DNA from: Ariolimax columbianus
Lineage: Eukaryota > Mollusca > Gastropoda > Stylommatophora > Arionidae
Length of the DNA: 64,000 nt
NCBI GenBank assembly: GCA_036924085.1
Contig: JAVGWX010000025.1
Coordinates: 24,818,752 to 24,882,751, forward strand
Reading direction: 5' to 3'
Shown here: piece by piece, positions 54,880-64,000 of the stretch
Numbering within the stretch: position 1 is the first letter of the stretch
How the letters are laid out: each line of letters begins with the position of its first letter
The notes under the pieces: model-generated
Databases searched by the model: none
Told to the model about the DNA's origin: nothing
Seen by the model: the letters and a program-made list of their open reading frames with translations, nothing else
Program-made: the position numbers and the translations under genes

Positions 54880-55735
54880 TCACATCTATGTACTGGTTCT
54901 CACATCTCTGTTCTGGGTCTCACATCTCTGTTCTGGCTGGTTCTCATATCTCTGTCCTGGCTGGTTCTCATATCTCTGTTTTGGCTGGTTCTCACATCTC
55001 TGTCCTGGATCTCATATCTCTGTCCTGGATCTCACATATCTGTCCTGGATCTCATATCTCTGTCCTGGCTGGTTCTCACATTTCTGTTCTGGCTGGATCT
55101 CACATCTCTGTTTTGGCTGGTTCTCACATCTCTGTCCTGGATCTCATATCTCTGTCCTGGATCTCACATATCTGTCCTGGATCTCATATCTCTGTCCTGG
55201 CTGGTTCTCACATCTCTGTCCTGGCTGGTTCTCACATTTCTGTTCTGGCTGGATCTCACATCTCTGTTCTGGCTGGTTCTCACATCTCTGTCCTGGATCT
55301 CACATCTCTGTCCTGGCTGGTTCTCATATCTCTGCCGTGGCTGGTTCACACATCTCTGTGCTGGCTGGTTCTCATATCTCTGTCTTGGCTGGTTCTCACA
55401 TCTCTGTCCTGGTTCTCACATCTCTGTCCTGGATCTCATATCTCTGTCCTGGATCTCACATATCTGTCCTGGATCTCATATCTCTGTCCTGGCTGGTTCT
55501 CACATCTCTGTCCTGGCTGGTTCTCACATTTCTGTTCTGGCTGGATCTCACATCTCTGTTCTGGCTGGTTCTCACATCTCTGTCCTGGATCTCACATCTC
55601 TGTCCTGGCTGGTTCTCATATCTCTGCCTTGGCTGGTTCACACATCTCTGTGCTGGCTGGTTCTCATATCTCTGTCTTGGCTGGTTCTCACATCTCTGTC
55701 CTGGTTCTCACATCTCTGTCCTGGATCTCACATTT
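54880..55735. repeat. Minisatellite, about 20/24-bp unit with 292-bp higher-order period
   Basis: Units GGATCTCACATCTCTGTCCT and GGCTGGTTCTCACATCTCTG plus TCCT. The pattern of variants from about 55164-55349 recurs at 55456-55641, an offset of 292 bp, showing block duplication. Confidence 0.93.
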
Positions 55736-58700
55736 CTGTTATTACCCCACTTATTACACCACTTATTACCCCGATTATTACACCACTTATTACCCCGATT
55801 ATTACACCACTTATTACCCCACTTATTACACCACTTATTACCCCGATTATTACACCACTTATTACCCCACTTATTACACCACTTATTTCCCCACTTATTA
55901 CACCACTTATTACCCCGATTATTACACCACTTATTACCCCACTTATTACACCACTTATTACCCCGATTATTACACCACTTATTACTCCGATTATTACACC
56001 ACTTATTACACCACTTATTATCCCACTTATTACACCACTTATTTCCCCACTTATTACACCACTTATTACCCCGATTATTACACCACTTATTACCCCACTT
56101 ATTACACCACTTATTTCCCCACTTATTACACCACTTATTACCCCGATTATTACACCACTTATTACCCCACTTATTACACCACTTATTTCCCCACTTAGTA
56201 CACCACTTATTACCCCACTTATTACCCCGCTTATTACACCGCTTATTACTCACCTTATTACTCAGCTTATTACACTGCTTATTACACCGCTTATTACTCT
56301 GCTTTTTACTCCGCTTATTACTCTGCTTAATTCTCAGCTTATTACTCCGCTTATTACCCCACTTATTACCCCGGTTATTACACCACTTATTACCCCACTT
56401 ATTACCCCGGTTATTACCTCACTTATTACCCCACTTATTACCTGCTTTATTACCCCACTTATTACCTCACTTATTACTCCACTTATTACCCCACTTATTA
56501 CCCCACTTATTACCCCGGTTATTACTCCACTTATTATCCCACTTATTACCCGCTTTATTACCCCACTTATTACCTCACTTATTACCCCGGTTATTACCCC
56601 ACTTATTACTCCACTTATTATCCCACTTATTACCTCACTTATTACCCCGGTTATTACCCCACTTATTATTTCACTTATTACCCCACTTATTATCCCACTT
56701 ATTACCTCACTTATTACCCCACTTATTACCCCGGTTATTACCCCACTTATTACCCCGGTTATTACACCACTTATTACCCCACTTATTACACCACTTATTG
56801 CCCCGGTTATTACCCCACTTATTACCCCACTTATTGCACCACTTATTGCCCCACTTATTACACCACTTATTACCCCGGTTATTACCCCACTTATTACCCC
56901 GGTTATTACCCCACTTATTACCCCACTTTTTACCCCACTTATTACCCCACTTATTACCCCGGTTATTACACCAATTATTACCCCACTTATTACCCCCCTT
57001 ATTACCCCAGTTATTACCCCACTTATTACACCATTTATTACCCCGGTTATTACCCCACTTATTACCCCACTTATTACCCCGGTTATTACCCCACTTATTA
57101 CCTCGCTTATTACCCCACTTATTACCCCACTTATTACCCCACTTATTACCCCGATTATTACACCACTTATTACACCACTTATTACCCCAATTATTACACC
57201 ACTTATTACCCCGGTTATTACCCCACCTATTACCCCACTAATTAACCCACTTATTACCCCACTTATTACCTCCCTTATTACACCACTTATTACCGCACCT
57301 ATTACACCACTTATTACCCCGGTTCTTTCCCTACTTATCACCCCGGTTATTACCCCAATTTTTACCCCACTTATTACCCCACGTATTACCCCGGTTATTA
57401 CACCACTTATTACCCCACTTATTACCCCACTTATTACACCACTTATTACCGCACCTATTACACCACTTATTACCCCGGTTCTTTCCCTACTTATCACCCC
57501 GGTTATTACCCCAATTTTTACCCCGCTTATTACCCCGCTTATTACCCCACTTATTACCTCACTTATTACCCCACTTATTACCCTGGTTATTACCCCACTT
57601 ATTACCCCGCTTATTACCCCACTTATTACTCCACTTATTACCCCACTTATTACCCCACTTATTACTCCACTTATTACCCCACTTATTACCCCACTTATTA
57701 CCCCACTTATTACCCCACTTATTACCCCACTTATTACCCGACTTTCTACCCCGGTTATTACCCCACTTATTACCTCGCTTATTACCCGACTTATTACACC
57801 ACTTATTACCCCACTTATTACCCGACTGATTACCCCACTTATTACCCGACTTATTACCCCACTTATTAACCCACTTATTACACCACTTATTACCCCAATT
57901 ATTACACCACTTATTACCCCACTTATTACCCCACTTATTACCCCACTTTTTACGCCACTTATTACACCACTTATTACCCCACTTATTACACCACTTATTA
58001 CCCCACTTATTACACCATTGATTACCCCGGTCATTACCCCACTTATTACCTCACTTATTACCCTGGTTATAACCCCACTTATTACCTCGCTTATTACCCC
58101 ACTTATTACACCACTTATTACCCCGATTATTACCCCACTTATTACCCCACTTATTACACCACTTATTACACCACTTATTACCCCACTTATTACCCCGGTT
58201 ATTACCCCACCTATTACCCCACTTATTAACCCACTTATGACCCCGGTTATTACCCCACTTATTTCCTCCCTTATTACACCACTTATTACCGCACCTATTA
58301 CACCACTTATTACCCCGGTTCTTTCCCTACTTATCACCCCGGTTATTACACCACTTTTTACCCCACTTATTACCCCGGTTATTACCCCACCTATTACCCC
58401 ACCTATTAACCCACTTATTACCCCACTTATTATCCCCGTTATTACCCCACTTATTACCTCCCTTATTACACCACTTTTTACCCCACTTATTACCGCACCT
58501 ATTACACCACTTATTACCCCGGTTCTTTCCCTACTTATCACCCCGGTTATTTCACCACTTATTACCCCACTTATTACCCCGGTTATTACCCCACCTATTA
58601 CCCCACCTATTAACCCACTTATTACCCCGGTTATTACCCCACTTATTATCCCCGTTATTACCCCACTTATTACCTCCCTTATTACACCACTTTTTACCCC

Positions 58701-61700
58701 ACTTATTACCGCACCTATTACACCACTTATTACCCCGGTTCTTTCCCCACTTATCACCCCGGTTATTACACCACTTATTACCCCATTTATTACACCACTT
58801 ATTACCCCAATTATTACACCACTTATTACCCCACTTATTACCCCGGGTATTAACCCACTTATTACCCCACTTATTACCCCACTTTTTACTCCACTTATTA
58901 CCCCGATTATTACCCCACTTATTACACCACTTATTACCCCGATTATTACACCACTTATTACCCCACTTATTACACCACTTATTACCCCGGTTATTACCCC
59001 ACTTATTACCCCGGTTATTACCCCTGTTATTACCCCACTTTTTACCCCACTTATTACCCCACTTATTACCCTCCTTATTACCCCCCTTATTACCCCACTT
59101 ATTACACCATTTATTACCCCGGTTATTACCTCACTTATTACCCTGGTTATTACCTCGCTTATTACCCCACTTATTACACCACTTATTACCCCGATTATTA
59201 CCCCACTTATTACACCACTTATTACCCCGATTATTAACCCACTTATTACCCCAATTATTACACCACTTATTACCCCACTTATTACCCCAGTTATTACCCC
59301 ACTTATTACCCCCGTTATTACACCACTTTTTACCCCACTTATTACTGCACCTATTACACCACTTATTACCCCGGTTCTTTCCCTACTTATCACCCCGGTT
59401 ATTACCAAACTTATTACCCCACTTATTACCCTGGTTATTACCCCACTTATCACCTCACTTATTACTCCACTTATTACCTCACTTATTACCCCAGTTATTA
59501 CCCCACTTATTACCTCACTTTCTACCCCGGTTATTACCCCACTTATTACCCCGCTTATTACCCACTTATTACCCCGGGTATTAACCCACTTTTTACGCCA
59601 CTTATTACACCACTTATTACCCCGATTATTACCCCACTTATTACCCCACTTATTACCCCACTTATTACCCCGATTATTACACCACTTATTACCCCACTTA
59701 TTACCCCACTTATTACACCACGTATTACCCCGGGTATTAACCCACTTATTACCCCACTTATTACCCCACTTTTTACGCCACTTATTACACCACTTATTAC
59801 CCCGATTATTACCCCACTTATTACCCCACTTATTACACCACTTATTACCCCGATTATTACCCTGGTTATTACCCCACTTATTACCTCGCTTATTACCCCA
59901 CTTATTACCCTGGTTATTACCCCACTTATTACCTCGCTTATTACCCCACTTATTACCCCACTTATTACCCTGGTTATTACCTCGCTTATTACCCCACTTA
60001 TTACACCACTTATTATCCCGGTTATTACCCCACTTATTACCCCGGTTATTACCCCACTTATTACCCCACTTATTAACCCACTTATTACCCCGGTTATTAC
60101 CCCACTTATTACCTCCTTTATTACACCACTTTTTACCCCACTTATTACCGCACCTATTACACCACTTATTACCCCGGTTCTTTCCCTACTTATCACCCCG
60201 GTTATTACACCACTTATTACCCCACTTATTACCCCGGTTATTACCCCACCTATTACCCCACCTATTAACCCACTTATTACCCCGGTTATTACCCCACTTA
60301 TTATCCCCGTTATTACCCCACTTATTACCTCCCTTATTACACCACTTTTTACCCCACTTATTACCGCACCTATTACACCACTTATTACCCCGGTTCTTTC
60401 CCTACTTATCACCCCGGTTATTACACCACTTATTACCCCACTTATTACCCCGGTTATTACCCCACCTATTACCCCACCTATTAACCCACTTATTACCCCG
60501 GTTATTACCCCACTTATTATCCCCGTTATTACCCCACTTATTACCTCCCTTATTACACCACTTTTTACCCCACTTATTACCGCACCTATTACACCACTTA
60601 TTACCCCGGTTCTTTCCCCACTTATCACCCCGGTTATTACACCACTTATTACCCCATTTATTACACCACTTATTACCCCAATTATTACACCACTTATTAC
60701 CCCACTTTTTACCCCACTTATTACCCCACTTATTACCCCGGGTATTAACCCACTTATTACCCCACTTATTACCCCACTTTTTACTCCACTTATTACCCCG
60801 ATTATTACCCCACTTATTACACCACTTATTACCCCGATTATTACACCACTTATTACCCCACTTATTACACAACTTATTACCCCGGTTATTACCCCACTTA
60901 TTACCCCGGTTATTACCCCTGTTATTACCCCACTTTTTACCCCACTTATTACCCCACTTATTACCCTCCTTATTACCCCCCTTATTACCCCACTTATTAC
61001 ACCATTTATTACCCCGGTTATTACCTCACTTATTACCCTGGTTATTACCTCGCTTATTACCCCACTTATTACACCACTTATTACCCCGATTATTACCCCA
61101 CTTATTACACCACTTATTACCCCGATTATTAACCCACTTATTACCCCAATTATTACACCACTTATTACCCCACTTATTACCCCAGTTATTATCCCACTTA
61201 TTACCCCCGTTATTACACCACTTTTTACCCCACTTATTACCGCACCTATTACACCACTTATTACCCCGGTTCTTTCCCTACTTATCACCCCGGTTATTAC
61301 CAAACTTATTACCCCACTTATTACCCTGGTTATTACCCCACTTATCACCTCACTTATTACTCCACTTATTACCTCACTTATTACCCCAGTTATTACCCCA
61401 CTTAGTACCTCACTTTCTACCCCGGTTATTACCCCACTTATTACCCCGCTTATTACCCACTTATTACCCCGGGTATTAACCCACTTTTTACGCCACTTAT
61501 TACACCACTTATTACCCCGATTATTACCCCACTTATTACCCCACTTATTACCCCACTTATTACCCCGATTATTACACCACTTATTACACCACTTATTACC
61601 CCACTTATTACACCACTTATTACCCCGGGTATTAACCCACTTATTACCCCACTTATTACCCCACTTTTTACGCCGCTTATTACACCACTTATTACCCCGA

Positions 61701-62830
61701 TTATTACCCCACTTATTACCCCACTTATTACACCACTTATTACCCCGATTATTACCCTGGTTATTACCCCACTTATTACCTCGCTTATTACCCCACTTAT
61801 TACCCTGGTTATTACCCCACTTATTACCTCGCTTATTACCCCGCTTATTACCCCGCTTATTACCCCACTTATTACCCTGGTTATTACCTCGCTTATTACC
61901 CCACTTATTACACCACTTATTATCCCGGTTATTACCCCACTTATTACCCCGGTTATTACCCCACTTATTACCCCACTTATTAACCCACTTATTACCCCGG
62001 TTATTACCCCACTTATTACCTCCTTTATTACACCACTTTTTACCCCACTTATTACCGCACCTATTACACCACTTATTACCCCGGTTCTTTCCCTACTTAT
62101 CACCCCGGTTATTACACCACTTATTACCCCACTTATTACCCCACCTATTACCCCACTTATTAACCCACTTATTGCCCCGGTTATTACCCCACTTATTACC
62201 CCACTTATTACCTCCCTTATTACACCACTTATTACCCCGGTTCTTTCCCCACTTATCACCCCGGTTATTACCCCATTTATTACCCCACTTATTACCCCAC
62301 TTATTACCTCGCTTATTACCCCACTTATTACCGCACCTATTACACCACTTATTACCCCGGTTCTTTCCCTACTTATCACCCCGGTTATTACACCACTTAT
62401 TACCCCACTTATTACCCCGGTTATTACCCCACCTATTACCCCACTTATTAACCCACTTATTGCCCCGGTTATTACCCCACTTATTACCTCGCTTATTACC
62501 CCACTTATTACCCCACTTATTACCTCCCTTATTACACCACTTATTACCCCGGTTCTTTCCCCACTTATCACCCCGGTTATTACACCACTTATTACCCCAT
62601 TTATTACCCCACTTATTAGCCAACTTATTACACCACTTATTACCACAATTATTACCCCACTTATTACCTCGCTTATTACCCACGTATTACCCCACTTGTT
62701 ATCCCGGTTATTACCCCACTTATTACCCACGTATTACCCCACTTGTTATCCCGGTTATTACCCCACTTATTTGCCCAGTTACTACCCCACTTATTACCCC
62801 CGCTTATTACCCCACTTATTACCCACTTAT
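55736..62830. repeat. 7.1-kb satellite, 12-bp unit, about 590 copies
   Basis: The unit is TTATTACCCCAC with frequent variants (ATTACACCAC, CCCGG, CCGATT, TCTTTCC). The 12-bp length leaves all frames without stops for kilobases, which explains predicted frames of up to 2241 codons (L-I-T-P repeats on +, V-I-S-G on -). Rare variants such as GGTTCTTTCCCTACTTATCA and CCGGGTATTAACCCAC define a higher-order period of 1895 bp (for example 59521 and 61416). The - strand carries GGGG(T)AATAAGT repeats. Confidence 0.97.
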
Positions 62831-62834
62831 TACT

Positions 62835-63240
62835 ATGTTTATCTTACTAACAAACCATAAGATCAAGAGCTATGAGATGTGCTGTGTGAGAAGTGCAGTA
62901 GGAAAGACAATCCATCACCGAATCCACAAACACCACACTAAGGCATAAAGTTGGGACAACCCCAGTTATTACCAACATTGACAGTGGGTCGGTCAGAAGG
63001 CATTATGACCAACCTGCAGCAGGAGCATATCATATAAAGGTCTGCCGTCCACAAACTATGGGCAGACCTCGACGTCGGTGGATCGAAGGTGTCTCTGACA
63101 CTCTCAGGAAGTTACACCTAATGACAGCACATGCCCTCCTACTTGGCTACAACAAGAAATCTACGCATCCCGCCTCTGTGAAGCCATATGGCAAGAGCAG
63201 TAGGACAAAAGAAGAAGTAGATGTTTACCTTATCCACGCA
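62835..63240 (+). pseudogene. RTE-like LINE C-terminal fragment
   Basis: Frames read KIKSYEMCCVRSAVGKTIHH, then RIHKHHTKA, RRHYDQPAAGAYHIKV and TMGRPRRRWIEGVSDTLRK, the R-GkT--RI and GRPR-RW blocks of RTE-like C-termini. It begins right at the satellite end and is probably the same family as 780-1560. Confidence 0.8.
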
Positions 63241-63680
63241 GTATCTTACCAGTGACTAGATAAGTATAGCATTCCTTTATCTTAATCGTTTTGAATATCT
63301 ATATACTTTCATTTGGGTTCTCTTCTTTCAATTAGATAAGTATAGCATTCCTGTAACTTTAACAATCTTAATTGTTTTGGATATCTATATACTTCCACTT
63401 GTATTCTCTTTTTTCAAGGAAGCGCATTTGACTGCGCATAAGAAAGGCTTCAAACCTCTTCCGTTCTTTTTGCAACGATCAAGTGTAGGGACCATACATA
63501 AAGATTAGAATGAGGCAGAATTTGTGTAGGCGCAGCTTAGTTTTCAGTGAAAGCCTCTGTTGGGGTCAGACTCAGCGCAAGGAGTTTGTACCGATCCTTC
63601 GGACAATGGTAGGGCTACTACGTACGTCAGAGGTCTGTCCGCTGGGCAGGTAGTTGAAGCCCTTGATAGGCTCTTCTACT
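63241..63680. other. Intergenic, imperfect direct repeat
   Basis: TAGATAAGTATAGCATTCCT with downstream TTTTGGATATCTATATACTT occurs twice (63255-63330 and 63334-63415). The rest is unrecognised. Confidence 0.6.
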
Positions 63681-63770
63681 TCTTCCGCCTAATCTTCTTT
63701 TTCTTCTTCTTAATCTTCTTTTTCTTTATCTTTTTCTTCTTCTTCTTCCTCTTCTTCTTCTTCTTTGTCG
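63680..63770 (-). repeat. Polypyrimidine tract, (TTC)n-rich; LINE tail
   Basis: About 90 bp almost wholly T and C on the + strand. It lies directly 3' of the I-group LINE C-terminus on the - strand, so it reads as that element's (GAA)n tail. Confidence 0.8.
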
Positions 63771-63789
63771 ATCAACTGATGCTATGCTT

Positions 63790-63999
63790 CTAGCCGGTGA
63801 GGTTAATGAAGGAAACTGCGATTAAGGTCATCGCCGATCCCCCACAGCTTTTCGAAATGGTCGCTCCACCGGGCCAGACTGTCTCTCTCTGGTCTGCATA
63901 AATGGGGCAGTCCTGCAGAATATGTTCTGATGTTTGCTTGGGTGCTCCACAATCGCATGTGACGGTGTCTCTAATACCCAATGTATAGAGATGGACCAT
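63790..63999 (-). pseudogene. I-group LINE C-terminus, running off the window
   Basis: The - strand frame reads MVHLYTLGIRDTVTCDCGAP, then KQTSEHILQDCPIYADQRET and VWPGG, ending in a stop at 63790. CDCG-x3-QT-EHIL-x2-CP is the C-terminal Cys-His block of I-group LINEs; here all ligands are intact. The body of the element would lie beyond the right edge. Confidence 0.85.
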
Positions 64000-64000
64000 G

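Noticed and set aside
54754..61479. Open frame of 2241 codons rich in L-I-T-P
   Set aside because: It lies in a 12-bp satellite; a unit divisible by three gives stop-free frames on both strands. No start context, splice sites or domain.
56334..62730. Long - strand frames of V-I-S-G repeats resembling a structural repeat protein
   Set aside because: Antisense of the same satellite. The periodicity is exactly that of the DNA unit and variants are not biased to synonymous positions as far as I can see.

Overview
This is animal DNA with spliced genes: one intron-rich gene lies in a sea of tandem repeats and broken transposable elements. The gene is a G-protein alpha subunit of the Gq/11 class on the + strand. 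Six exons are visible (2011-2165, 3111-3239, 9828-9957, 17285-17438, 20049-20156 and 35486-35568 up to the stop codon). Together they give 759 bp, or 252 codons plus the stop, covering the end of the helical domain, switch I, switch II, the NKKD and TCAT nucleotide-binding boxes and the EYNLV C-terminus. The start codon and P-loop lie before the window. The Gq sequence and the LINE types (CR1 with an esterase ORF1, I-group LINEs with RNase H, RTE-like LINEs) suggest a lophotrochozoan, most likely a mollusc; this is an inference.

Layout. 1-2010: LINE remnants and a 58-bp minisatellite. 2011-36043: the Gq gene. Its introns hold RTE, CR1 and I-group LINEs, tRNA-type SINEs, piggyBac elements, a broken DDE transposase and about fifteen minisatellites. 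36044-48700: 3' flank with more minisatellites, a TTAA-targeted MITE, a mariner remnant and LINE tails. 48720-53620: a nearly complete CR1-type LINE on the - strand (esterase ORF1, endonuclease plus reverse transcriptase ORF2), split by a TIR element. 53897-54060: a SINE. 54165-62830: two minisatellites, then a 7.1-kb satellite of a 12-bp unit with a 1895-bp higher-order period. 62835-64000: RTE-like and I-group LINE C-termini.

The most unusual pattern is where the minisatellites begin. Three of the five visible exon/intron junctions of the Gq gene (after 2165, 17438 and 20156) are seeds of tandem arrays that copy the exon end together with its 5' splice site. In the third array the six donor sites are spaced 51, 48, 48, 51 and 51 bp and the exon frame stays open, so each donor would keep the reading frame and insert extra copies of the TCAT-box segment. 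Other arrays grew from coding sequence of dead transposons: a DDE transposase, two RTE LINEs, an I-group LINE C-terminus with its stop codon and perhaps the DD motif of a CR1 reverse transcriptase. Later insertions (an I-group LINE, a piggyBac element, a SINE) landed inside arrays, which gives a relative chronology.

The very long open frames inside the arrays come from unit lengths divisible by three and are not proposed as genes.
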